Positions 34,719 through 42,065 of a stretch of 64,000 nt of DNA are shown piece after piece. The position numbers were made by a program, and so were the translations under genes. The stretch's first letter is position 1. Each line of letters begins with the position of its first letter. Where the stretch lies: positions 272,861 through 336,860 of the forward strand of contig NZ_JAJNEC010000008.1 in NCBI RefSeq assembly GCF_021044425.1, written 5' to 3'. The stretch is from Niabella pedocola (lineage in GTDB: Bacteria; Bacteroidota; Bacteroidia; Chitinophagales; Chitinophagaceae). The notes under the pieces are model-generated. The model was given only the letters and a program-made list of their open reading frames with translations. It was not told the DNA's origin and did not search any database.

Positions 34719-36695
34719 ATGCTTGATTCAAAAATACCCGCCGGAAAATTAGAAGATAAGTGGACCGATTACAAAGGCCATTGCAAGTTGGTGAACCCGG
34801 CCAATAAACGGAAACTGGAAGTGATCGTGATCGGCACCGGGCTTGCCGGAGCCTCTGCTGCTGCGGCTTTGGGCGAACAGGGCTACCAGGTAAAGGCATT
34901 CTGTTTCCAGGATTCTCCGCGCCGGGCGCACTCCATTGCCGCACAGGGTGGAATCAACGCTGCTAAGAACTATCAGAATGACGGAGACTCGGTCTTCCGT
35001 CTTTTTTATGATACCATCAAAGGAGGCGACTACCGTGCACGCGAAGCCAATGTGCACCGGCTGGCCGAGGTAAGTGTAAATATCATCGACCAATGTGTGG
35101 CCCAGGGTGTGCCTTTTGCGCGTGAATATGGCGGTTTGCTCAACAACCGTTCCTTTGGCGGGGTGCAGGTAAAACGTACGTTTTATGCTGCCGGACAAAC
35201 CGGTCAGCAGTTGCTGATTGGTGCCTACCAGGCCCTGGAACGCCAGGTAGCCCTGGGTAATGTAAAAATGTACAACCGCCACGAAATGCAGGATGTGGTG
35301 ATGATCGACGGCAAGGCCCGCGGTATCATTGCCCGAAACCTGATCAACGGTCAGCTGGAGCGCTTTTTTGGTCATGCCGTAATACTGGCATCCGGTGGCT
35401 ACGGAAACGTATTTTATCTTTCCACCAATGCAATGGGCAGCAATGTTACCGCCGCCTGGAGGGCCCATAAAAAAGGTGCTCATTTTGCAAACCCCTGCTT
35501 TACGCAGATCCACCCTACCTGTATCCCGGTTTCCGGCGACCATCAGAGCAAGCTGACACTGATGTCGGAATCCCTGCGGAACGACGGGCGGATCTGGGTA
35601 CCCAAAAAACAAAATGATTCCCGTAAGGCCAACGAAATACCGGAAGAGGAACGCGATTATTACCTGGAAAGAAGGTATCCCGCTTTCGGAAACCTGGTGC
35701 CCCGCGATGTGGCTTCGCGCGCTGCAAAAGAACGCTGCGATGCCGGTTATGGTGTAGGTACCACCAAACAGGCCGTATATCTTGATTTTAAATATAACCT
35801 CATTAATAAATACGGAAAGGCAGAAGCCAATAAACACGGCATTCAGAATCCGGACACAGAAACACTGATACGTTTGGGTAAAGAAGTAGTGAAAGAAGAG
35901 TATGGTAACCTGTTCGACATGTATGAGAAGATCACCGGGGAGAATCCCTACGAGGTTCCCATGCGGATCTACCCTGCCGTGCACTATACCATGGGCGGAC
36001 TTTGGGTAGATTATGACCTGATGACCTCCGTAAAAGGATTGTTCTGTTTGGGTGAAGCCAACTTCAGCGATCACGGAGCCAACCGCCTGGGTGCTTCTGC
36101 ACTGATGCAGGGCCTGGCAGACGGCTATTTTGTGATCCCTTATACGCTGGGTAACTACCTGGCAGATGAGATCTCTGTAAAACCCATTCCTACCACCGAC
36201 CGCGCCTTTGTTGAAACCGAAGCCAAGGTAAACGAACGCATCAACCGGCTGATGAGCATCCAGGGCACACAAACCGTGGAAAGCTTTCACAAGCGTCTGG
36301 GTAAGATCATGTGGGATAAATGCGGCATGGCCCGTAATGAGCAGGGCTTAAAAGAAGCCATCCAGGAAATAAGAGACCTGCGTGCCGATTTCTGGAAAAA
36401 TGTACGGATCCCCGGAGGTATTCATGAAATGAACCCCGAACTGGATAAGGCCAGCCGGGTAGCGGATTTCCTGGAGCTGGGCGAACTGATGTGTATGGAT
36501 GCACTGGAGCGTAACGAAAGTTGTGGTGGTCACTTCAGGGAAGAGAGCCAGACCCCGGATGGAGAGGCCCTGCGTCATGATGACCAGTATATGTATGTAT
36601 CTGCTTGGAAGCTCAATGGTGAACATTCCTGGGAACTGGAAAAAGAACCGCTGAACTACGAGGTAATCAAACCCACGCAGCGGAACTATAAATAA
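34719..36695 (+). CDS. sdhA: Succinate dehydrogenase flavoprotein subunit
   Basis: 658 aa. The FAD-binding start is VIVIGTGLAGASAAAALGEQG; RAHSIAAQGGINAAKNY contains the His that carries covalent FAD; the active site shows HPTCIPVSG, the capping-domain region and the HGANRLGASALMQGLADG signature near residue 447; FAD-contact motifs recur at LGEANFSDHG. It oxidises succinate to fumarate in the TCA cycle on the cytoplasmic face of the membrane. The stop codon at 36693-36695 is also the first base of the left inverted repeat of the element that separates sdhA from sdhB. Confidence 0.96.
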   Translation: MLDSKIPAGKLEDKWTDYKGHCKLVNPANKRKLEVIVIGTGLAGASAAAALGEQGYQVKAFCFQDSPRRAHSIAAQGGINAAKNYQNDGDSVFRLFYDTIKGGDYRAREANVHRLAEVSVNIIDQCVAQGVPFAREYGGLLNNRSFGGVQVKRTFYAAGQTGQQLLIGAYQALERQVALGNVKMYNRHEMQDVVMIDGKARGIIARNLINGQLERFFGHAVILASGGYGNVFYLSTNAMGSNVTAAWRAHKKGAHFANPCFTQIHPTCIPVSGDHQSKLTLMSESLRNDGRIWVPKKQNDSRKANEIPEEERDYYLERRYPAFGNLVPRDVASRAAKERCDAGYGVGTTKQAVYLDFKYNLINKYGKAEANKHGIQNPDTETLIRLGKEVVKEEYGNLFDMYEKITGENPYEVPMRIYPAVHYTMGGLWVDYDLMTSVKGLFCLGEANFSDHGANRLGASALMQGLADGYFVIPYTLGNYLADEISVKPIPTTDRAFVETEAKVNERINRLMSIQGTQTVESFHKRLGKIMWDKCGMARNEQGLKEAIQEIRDLRADFWKNVRIPGGIHEMNPELDKASRVADFLELGELMCMDALERNESCGGHFREESQTPDGEALRHDDQYMYVSAWKLNGEHSWELEKEPLNYEVIKPTQRNYK

Positions 36696-36762
36696 TTGGG
36701 AAGTGGGAAAATTTGAAAATTTGAAAATGTCAATTATTTCAGTATCCCCGGATTGAATCGTA

Positions 36763-36819
36763 CATAACCGGGAAATGGCGTATTTTAGAGGTGCAAACCT
36801 ATTAAAAGCCCCGGTTATG
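36763..36819 (+). promoter_or_regulatory. Hairpin that pairs with the start codon of the four-helix-bundle gene
   Basis: CATAACCGGG (36763-36772) is perfectly complementary to CCCGGTTATG (36810-36819), whose last three bases are the ATG of the gene. Inside is a second stem with TTTTA/TAAAA and AGGT/ACCT closing a GCAA (GNRA) tetraloop at 36793-36796. In the mRNA this would hide the start codon. Confidence 0.5.
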
Positions 36820-37182
36820 AGAAATGATAAAGAGAATGTGATTGTTGACAAAACAATCAGTTTTTCACTTGCAATAATTAAATATTGCGAAGTTCTTGAA
36901 CAAAACAGGAAGTATGTGATAGCAAAGCAGGTATTACGATCAGCGACCTCAATAGGTGCAAATGTATTTGAAGCACAGACCGCAGAAAGTAAGGCCGACT
37001 TCATTCACAAAATGAAAATTGCTGCAAAAGAAGCCAGCGAATCCATGTATTGGTTGATTTTATGCGAAAAAAGTGATGGTTATCATTTTGACGTGGCATT
37101 AAGATCAGCGATTGAAGAAATTATAAGAATTCTGTCAAAGATCATTTCTTCATCCAAAGGGAAAATACCTGGTTTTATCTGA
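36817..37182 (+). CDS. Four-helix-bundle protein, 23S-intervening-sequence-protein / S23 family
   Basis: 121 aa from ATG 36817 (MRNDKENVIVDKTISFSLAIIKYCEVL). The family pattern is plain: FSLAIIKYCEVLEQNRKYVIAKQVLRSATSIGANVFEAQTAESKADFIHKMKIAAKEASESMYWLILCEKS, four helices with the SATSIGANVFEA turn. Such proteins are encoded in 23S rRNA intervening sequences of Leptospira, Coxiella and others, and resemble the Avd accessory protein of diversity-generating retroelements; they are basic pentameric or barrel-like and bind nucleic acid. The open frame reaches back to 36775 but that part lies in the hairpin leader. It interrupts sdhCAB, where most relatives have sdhB next to sdhA. Confidence 0.85.
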   Translation: MRNDKENVIVDKTISFSLAIIKYCEVLEQNRKYVIAKQVLRSATSIGANVFEAQTAESKADFIHKMKIAAKEASESMYWLILCEKSDGYHFDVALRSAIEEIIRILSKIISSSKGKIPGFI

Positions 37183-37242
37183 TCTCTGTTGTACGCATTT
37201 TCAAATCTTCAAATTATCAAATTGACTAATTAATACGCATAT

Positions 37243-38016
37243 ATGGAGCATTATAATATGAACCTGACGTTGAAGGTTTGGAAACAAAAGAACGCCGAAA
37301 CCGGCGGGAAGTTTGAGACCTACAAAGTATCCAATATCTCATCGGAAATGTCCTTCCTGGAGATGTTTGATGTATTGAACGAGCAACTGATCCGTGAAGG
37401 AAAAGAGCCCATCGCTTTTGATCATGACTGTCGCGAAGGTATTTGCGGGATGTGCTCCATGTACATCAATGGCCGTCCCCACGGCCCCTGGCATGGTACC
37501 ACCACCTGTCAGCTGCATATGCGTGCCTTTAAAGACGGCGATACCATTGTGGTGGAACCCTGGAGGGCAAATGCATTCCCCGTGGTAAAAGATCTGATTG
37601 TGGACCGGAGCGCTTTTGACCGCATCATCCAGGCCGGTGGTTATGTTTCCGTAAATACCGGTAATGCCCAGGATGGAAATTCCATCCCGATTCCAAAGGA
37701 AAATGCAGACAAGGCTTTTGCTGCGGCTGCCTGCATTGGTTGCGGAGCCTGTGTGGCCGCCTGCAAAAACTCTTCAGCGCTGCTATTCCTTTCTGCCAAA
37801 GTATCACACCTGGCATTGTTGCCGCAGGGTGAGGCCGAAAGAAAAGAGCGTGCGTTGAACATGATTGCCCAGATGGATAAAGAAGGCTTTGGTTCCTGTA
37901 CCAACACCGGTGCCTGCGAAGCTGTTTGTCCGAAGGAGATCGAGATCACCAATATCGCCCGCCTGAACCGGGAGTATGTAGCAGCCGGATGGGCATCCGA
38001 TACCAAGAAACATTAA
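37243..38016 (+). CDS. sdhB: Succinate dehydrogenase iron-sulfur subunit
   Basis: 257 aa from ATG 37243; ATG 37258 (MNLTLKVWKQ) is an alternative. The plant-type 2Fe-2S site is CREGICGMCSMYING...C, the 4Fe-4S site CIGCGACVAAC and the 3Fe-4S site CTNTGACEAVCPKEI. It passes electrons from FAD to the heme subunit. It stands 547 nt after sdhA because of the four-helix-bundle element, and its translation must begin just beyond the right inverted repeat. The operon ends at a good terminator. Confidence 0.95.
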   Translation: MEHYNMNLTLKVWKQKNAETGGKFETYKVSNISSEMSFLEMFDVLNEQLIREGKEPIAFDHDCREGICGMCSMYINGRPHGPWHGTTTCQLHMRAFKDGDTIVVEPWRANAFPVVKDLIVDRSAFDRIIQAGGYVSVNTGNAQDGNSIPIPKENADKAFAAAACIGCGACVAACKNSSALLFLSAKVSHLALLPQGEAERKERALNMIAQMDKEGFGSCTNTGACEAVCPKEIEITNIARLNREYVAAGWASDTKKH

Positions 38017-38038
38017 TGACCGTATATTCCAATATTTT

Positions 38039-38067
38039 CAAGCCCCGTTAATGCGGGGCTTTTTTTA
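38039..38067 (+). terminator. Terminator of the sdh operon
   Basis: AAGCCCCG pairs with CGGGGCTT around TTAATG, followed by T7. Confidence 0.88.
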
Positions 38068-38211
38068 TGTTTCGTCTTAAGGCAAATGCTACGAGGCGTA
38101 AACCGGCAAAAGCAAATAACACATTATCTATTTTCAGGAGACGGGGTGACCAGGGATACCAACTAGAATGAAGTACAGGTCGCACCAGTCGCAGTGTCCC
38201 CTATTAATACA

Positions 38212-38823
38212 CTAATACCGCATCCGGGGAAAAGAGAGTTGCTTTTGTACCACAATGATCCGGGTTGCAACAATAATGGCAATGACCATAAATTTACTGA
38301 TATCCGTATTTACCTGAAAGCGCAGCAGCAGCAGGTAAACGGCGCCGCCGAAAATGCAAACCGTAGCATAGATCTCCCTTCTGAAGATCAGCGGGATCGT
38401 GTTTAAAAGGATATCGCGGATGATGCCGCCAAAACAGCCGGTAATGGTGCCCAGCGCAATGCAGATGCCAGGGTTCAATCCAACGTTGATCCCCTTCTGC
38501 AAGCCCACTACTGTAAACAACCCCAACCCCAGGCTATCGAATAAAAAAAGCGTAACCTTCAGTTTCCGGATATAAGTTTTAAAGATTATAGCGGCAACAG
38601 ACGTAACCAGGATCACCAGGCATACCTGCACATCGCGCATCCAGGCTACGGGCGTATCCCCAATCAGCATGTCGCGGATCGTACCGCCACCCACCGAGGT
38701 TACAAAGGCAATGATCAATACGCCAAATACATCCAGCTTCCGCTGCATGGCAGAAAAGGTACCGGAGATGGCAAAGGCGATCGTTCCCAGTATTTCAATT
38801 ATTTCAGAGGTATTGGAAAACAT
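38212..38823 (-). CDS. UPF0126 / TRIC-like channel-family membrane protein
   Basis: 203 aa with two tandem three-helix units typical of UPF0126 (YadS/YicG). The first unit shows GTIAFAISGTFSAMQRKLDVFGVLIIAFVTSVGGGTIRDMLIGD and the second GLQKGINVGLNPGICIALGTITGCFGGIIRDILLNTIPLIF; the paired GGGxxRD / GGxxRD turns are the family mark. Members are inner-membrane channels or transporters (glycine transport is reported for one). It converges on sdhB. Confidence 0.85.
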   Translation of the reverse strand: MFSNTSEIIEILGTIAFAISGTFSAMQRKLDVFGVLIIAFVTSVGGGTIRDMLIGDTPVAWMRDVQVCLVILVTSVAAIIFKTYIRKLKVTLFLFDSLGLGLFTVVGLQKGINVGLNPGICIALGTITGCFGGIIRDILLNTIPLIFRREIYATVCIFGGAVYLLLLRFQVNTDISKFMVIAIIVATRIIVVQKQLSFPRMRY

Positions 38824-38850
38824 ATTTTCTGAATCTCATTTCTAAACCCC

Positions 38851-38916
38851 ATATCTGAAGTCTGATGTCTGGTATCTGATATCTCATATCTGGTATCTGG
38901 TATCTGATGCCTGATT
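38851..38916. repeat. Iterated TATCTGG/TCTGAT repeat
   Basis: About 66 nt of near-tandem 7-11 nt units (ATATCTGAAG, TCTGATGTCTGG, TATCTGATATCT, TATCTGGTATCTGG, TATCTGATGCCTGAT). It fills the space between two minus-strand genes, ending at the stop of the DUF983 gene. Confidence 0.75.
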
Positions 38917-38918
38917 GC

Positions 38919-39380
38919 TCACCAGTTATTCCCCTGTTCTTCATTCATACGCTCCGAAACATCATCCGGTTTGGTATGCCGCCAGTCGGGGTCGTATTTA
39001 ACAAACCAGGACAGCCATAAACTGCGGGAAAAACGCATCAGCCAGGGTTGCAGGCAAATCAGTCCAACAGAATTAACAATCAGCCAGTAAATAAACCGGT
39101 TATCGTCGGTCGAAAATCCAATGATCAGCCACCAGAGCAGCGCGCTGACGACGGTAAGAAAAACGGCCAGGAAATAACTCACATAACCGGTTCCGTAATA
39201 AAACCCCACTTCAATTTCGGTGGGTTGCCCGCATACAGGACAATACGGGTTCATTTTCAGCACACCCTTTAACCGGAGGGCAAATGATTTTTCAAACAAC
39301 TTTCCTTCGCGGCAACGCGGACAATAACAGCCCAACACGGTAGCCAGGTATCCCCTGCTGCTTTTTTCCGGTTCCATCAT
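38919..39380 (-). CDS. DUF983 family membrane protein
   Basis: 153 aa from ATG 39380 (a TTG at 39383 also lies in frame). An N-terminal zinc-ribbon-like part carries CYCPRCREGKLFEKSF and CPVCGQPTEIEVGFYYGTGYVSYF, followed by two membrane helices (VSYFLAVFLTVVSALLWWLIIGF and WLIVNSVGLICLQPWLMRFSR). The cysteine pairs and the EVGFYYGTGYVSY motif define DUF983. Function is unknown. A TACCTTTG promoter box lies at 39400-39407 on the same strand. Confidence 0.85.
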   Translation of the reverse strand: MMEPEKSSRGYLATVLGCYCPRCREGKLFEKSFALRLKGVLKMNPYCPVCGQPTEIEVGFYYGTGYVSYFLAVFLTVVSALLWWLIIGFSTDDNRFIYWLIVNSVGLICLQPWLMRFSRSLWLSWFVKYDPDWRHTKPDDVSERMNEEQGNNW

Positions 39381-39399
39381 CAACGATTTAATATGTATA

Positions 39400-39407
39400 C
39401 AAAGGTA
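39400..39407 (-). promoter_or_regulatory. TACCTTTG -7 box of the DUF983 gene
   Basis: Full TAnnTTTG match on the minus strand, 19 nt before ATG 39380. Confidence 0.5.
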
Positions 39408-39444
39408 CCCTGCGAAATCAGAAATTCAAATACCTAAAATCAAA

Positions 39445-40728
39445 TCACAACGCATCCAGAACCCGCTCCATCTGCGAGCTGCGGCTTCCCTTTACCAGCA
39501 GCAGGGTATTTTCCGGTCGATGCGCCCCGAGCCATTCGGCGGCCTGGCCGGAGTTTTCAAAATAACGGAACCGGTCCTTATAGGATTCAAAGGGTTTTCC
39601 TACCAGGATCACATCTTTCCAGGCATGTTGTTCAATCAGTTGAACGATCTGTTGATGCTCCGCCTCCGTTTCCGCGCCCATTTCTGCCATAGCGCCCAAT
39701 ATCAGTATTTTTCCTGCCCCCTCCATCTTTGCCAGGTTTTCGATCGCCAGTTTCATACTGCTGGGGTTGGCATTGTAAGCATCCAGGATGATCTTATTAG
39801 ATCCTTTTTCCATCAGCTGGCTGCGGCTGTTCGAGGGGGTATACCCTTCTATAGCCGCAACGATCTGTTCCGGTGCCACCTTAAAATGCCGCCCCACGGC
39901 AACTGCGGCCAGTACATTCGGCAAATTGTAATCCCCTACCAGCTGGGTTTTGATAACAGCGGTAAAAGGCTGCTCCAGTTCAACGGTAAGAAAGCCGGTT
40001 TGCCCTGCAGCATCTCCGGTCACCTCCGCATCTGCGGTACCATACCGTACAATATGCGCAATACCCGCGCTCATATTCCGGAGATAATCATAATCCCACA
40101 TAACGAAAGCCGTTCCGTCGCCGCGTTCTCTTAAAAAATCATACAACTCTCCTTTTCCCTTTTTTACGCCTTCAATACTGCCAAACCCCTCCAGGTGCGC
40201 CTTGCCCGCATTGGTAATAAGGCCATGTGTGGGCCGGGCAACGGCACAATACCCCTTAATTTCTTCCAGGTGATTGGCCCCCATTTCGATCACCGCCAGC
40301 TGGGCATCATCTTTTATCTTCAGCAGGGTAAGCGGTACGCCGATGTGATTGTTGAGGTTACCGGTAGTTGTATAGGTTTTATACGTCGTACTCAGCACTG
40401 CATGGATCAGTTCTTTTGTAGTGGTTTTTCCATTGCTGCCGGTGATGGCCATCACCGGAAAGGCAAACTGAGCACGGTGCCAGGCGGCCAGTTGCTGCAA
40501 GGCCTGTAATACATCCGGCACCAGTATGGTTTTACCGGCAATTTCATAGGCAGCTTCGTCGATGATGACCTTTGCGGCACCTGCATCCACTGCCTGCCGG
40601 GCAAACTGGTTGCCGTTAAAATTCGGTCCCTTCAATGCAAAAAACAATTCACCTTCCCGGATCTTTCGGGTATCGGTTTGCACATGGGGATGATTCAGAT
40701 ATACCTGGTATAAAGCTTCCGTATTCAT
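39445..40728 (-). CDS. murF: UDP-N-acetylmuramoyl-tripeptide--D-alanyl-D-alanine ligase
   Basis: 427 aa from ATG 40728 (MNTEALYQVYLNHPHVQTDTRKI); the frame is open further upstream but overlaps the promoter box. It adds D-Ala-D-Ala to the UDP-MurNAc tripeptide in the cytoplasm. N-terminal domain: LFFALKGPNFNGNQFARQA; ATP-binding P-loop: ITGSNGKTTTKE; central motif: LAVIEMGANHLEEI; C-terminal ligase domain: DAYNANPSSMKLAIENL. Complete. The start lies only 4 nt after TATTTTTG, pointing to a leaderless or nearly leaderless mRNA. Confidence 0.95.
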   Translation of the reverse strand: MNTEALYQVYLNHPHVQTDTRKIREGELFFALKGPNFNGNQFARQAVDAGAAKVIIDEAAYEIAGKTILVPDVLQALQQLAAWHRAQFAFPVMAITGSNGKTTTKELIHAVLSTTYKTYTTTGNLNNHIGVPLTLLKIKDDAQLAVIEMGANHLEEIKGYCAVARPTHGLITNAGKAHLEGFGSIEGVKKGKGELYDFLRERGDGTAFVMWDYDYLRNMSAGIAHIVRYGTADAEVTGDAAGQTGFLTVELEQPFTAVIKTQLVGDYNLPNVLAAVAVGRHFKVAPEQIVAAIEGYTPSNSRSQLMEKGSNKIILDAYNANPSSMKLAIENLAKMEGAGKILILGAMAEMGAETEAEHQQIVQLIEQHAWKDVILVGKPFESYKDRFRYFENSGQAAEWLGAHRPENTLLLVKGSRSSQMERVLDAL

Positions 40729-40732
40729 CAAA

Positions 40733-40740
40733 CAAAAATA
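40733..40740 (-). promoter_or_regulatory. TATTTTTG -7 box of murF
   Basis: Full TAnnTTTG match on the minus strand, 4 nt before ATG 40728. Confidence 0.45.
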
Positions 40741-40841
40741 GGCGTTGTGCCGGTTTAATATTTTAAACCCCGGCGGAATTTTAACGCCCGGCAGGATTAT
40801 CATCATATTTTAGCTATCTTACCCGCGTTAACTATACGAAT

Positions 40842-41321
40842 ATGAGTTTCAGAATCGGATCGGGAATCGATTTTCATCAGTTTGCAGAAGGCCGCGATCT
40901 CTGGATCGGCGGTATCAGGGTCCCTCACCACAAGGGCGCGCTGGGGCACAGCGATGCTGATGTATTGCTGCACGCCATCTGTGATGCGTTGCTGGGTGCA
41001 CTGAGCCTGGGAGATATCGGGGTACACTTTCCTAATAACGATCCCCGGTATAAGGATATCGACAGTAAGATCCTCTTAAAAGAAACCGTTGGGCTTATTG
41101 CCGAACGGGGATACAGCGTGGTGAATGTAGACAGTACCCTTTGCCTCCAGGAACCAAAGATCAAAAAATTTGTTCCAGCCATGCAGGAAACCATCGCCGC
41201 TATACTGGAAGTAACCAGTGCAGACGTTTCGATAAAAGCCACCACTACCGAAGAAATGGGAGCCATCGGCCGCGAAGAAGGATTGATGGCCATGGCAACC
41301 GTGCTGTTACAGAAAAAATAA
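40842..41321 (+). CDS. ispF: 2-C-methyl-D-erythritol 2,4-cyclodiphosphate synthase
   Basis: 159 aa, the standard length. It cyclises CDP-methylerythritol phosphate in the non-mevalonate isoprenoid pathway. Metal ligands appear in RIGSGIDFHQF (Asp-x-His) and GHSDADVLLHAICDALLGA (His); the substrate-binding GDIGVHFPNND and the closing KATTTEEMGAIGREEGLMAMA are in place. Divergent from murF with a 113-nt gap. TATCTTAC about 25 nt upstream could be a weak -7 box. Confidence 0.95.
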   Translation: MSFRIGSGIDFHQFAEGRDLWIGGIRVPHHKGALGHSDADVLLHAICDALLGALSLGDIGVHFPNNDPRYKDIDSKILLKETVGLIAERGYSVVNVDSTLCLQEPKIKKFVPAMQETIAAILEVTSADVSIKATTTEEMGAIGREEGLMAMATVLLQKK

Positions 41322-41515
41322 GAACCGGAATATCGCGGTTCGCTTTGCCAGGATCAAGCGGCCGGAAGCGTTGCAAGACAGCGGCATCCCGGCAAAAAAA
41401 ACGGTTTTTTTTTGCCACAGGGCTCCCGTTACAGGCAGCTGGCATTGTATATACCTTGGCCCGCAAACCTCTTCTTTATAAATGTTAAAGTAATATAATT
41501 TTCGTACGAAGCCTT

Positions 41516-41523
41516 TATCTTTG
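41516..41523 (+). promoter_or_regulatory. TATCTTTG -7 box of dut
   Basis: Full TAnnTTTG match with 5 nt (TTGCA) before the ATG at 41529, predicting a leaderless mRNA. Confidence 0.55.
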
Positions 41524-41528
41524 TTGCA

Positions 41529-41969
41529 ATGGCAGTTGAAATAAAAATCATCAATCAATCATCCAATCCATTGCCGGGTTATGCTACAACAGGCGCCTCT
41601 GGTATGGATGTAAGAGCGCATCTGGAGGCGCCCGTTACTTTAAAATCCCTGGAACGTGCATTGATCCCTACCGGGATTTTTATGGAAATACCGGAAGGAT
41701 ATGAAGTACAGGTGCGGCCCCGGAGCGGTTTGGCCATCAAGCAGGGGTTAACCTGCCTCAACACTCCCGGTACCATTGATGCCGATTACCGCGGAGAAGT
41801 AAAAGTAATTTTGATCAATCTTTCCAATGAAGAACAGGTCATTCAGCATGGCGACCGCATTGCACAGCTTGTAGTACAAAAAGTAGAACAGGCCGAGTGG
41901 ATCGAAACTGTATCGCTGAGCGAAACAGTACGGGCGGCGGGAGGATTTGGCCACACCGGCAAACAATAG
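41529..41969 (+). CDS. dut: dUTP diphosphatase
   Basis: 146 aa, trimeric dUTPase length. It hydrolyses dUTP to dUMP and pyrophosphate. All five motifs are visible: ASGMDVRAHLE, RPRSGLAIKQG, NTPGTIDADYRGEVKVILIN, HGDRIAQLVV and AAGGFGHTGKQ (the C-terminal arm over the active site). The upstream 207-nt gap holds a run of A and T near 41395-41413 and the promoter box. Confidence 0.96.
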   Translation: MAVEIKIINQSSNPLPGYATTGASGMDVRAHLEAPVTLKSLERALIPTGIFMEIPEGYEVQVRPRSGLAIKQGLTCLNTPGTIDADYRGEVKVILINLSNEEQVIQHGDRIAQLVVQKVEQAEWIETVSLSETVRAAGGFGHTGKQ

Positions 41970-42065
41970 CAGTACCGTATTCAAAATTATATCTGCCAGT
42001 CGGCTATTTTAACAAATAGTTGCCGGGCAGTTTTTCTTTTCAAAACACATAAGAAACCGTAACAC

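Larger units (their letters stand above)
36693..37232 (+). mobile_element. IVS-like element: inverted repeats bounding a four-helix-bundle gene, inserted between sdhA and sdhB
   Basis: The left arm 36693-36729 and right arm 37196-37232 are both 37 nt. Reverse complementing the right arm gives 29 of 37 identities, and 19 of 20 in the inner parts (36710-36729 against 37196-37215). Both arms are made of iterated (A)TTTGAAAA units. Between them lies one gene of the S23/23S-intervening-sequence-protein family. In several bacteria such genes sit inside 23S rRNA intervening sequences, within a stem formed by the ends; here the same arrangement lies in an mRNA. The unit begins exactly at the sdhA stop and ends 10 nt before the sdhB ATG. 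No transposase is present, and mobility is inferred. Confidence 0.55.

Noticed and set aside
34749..36290. Long open frame (513 codons) on the minus strand opposite sdhA
   Set aside because: It lies wholly inside sdhA, whose family motifs are unmistakable; the antisense product has no family features. It is a shadow caused by codon bias.
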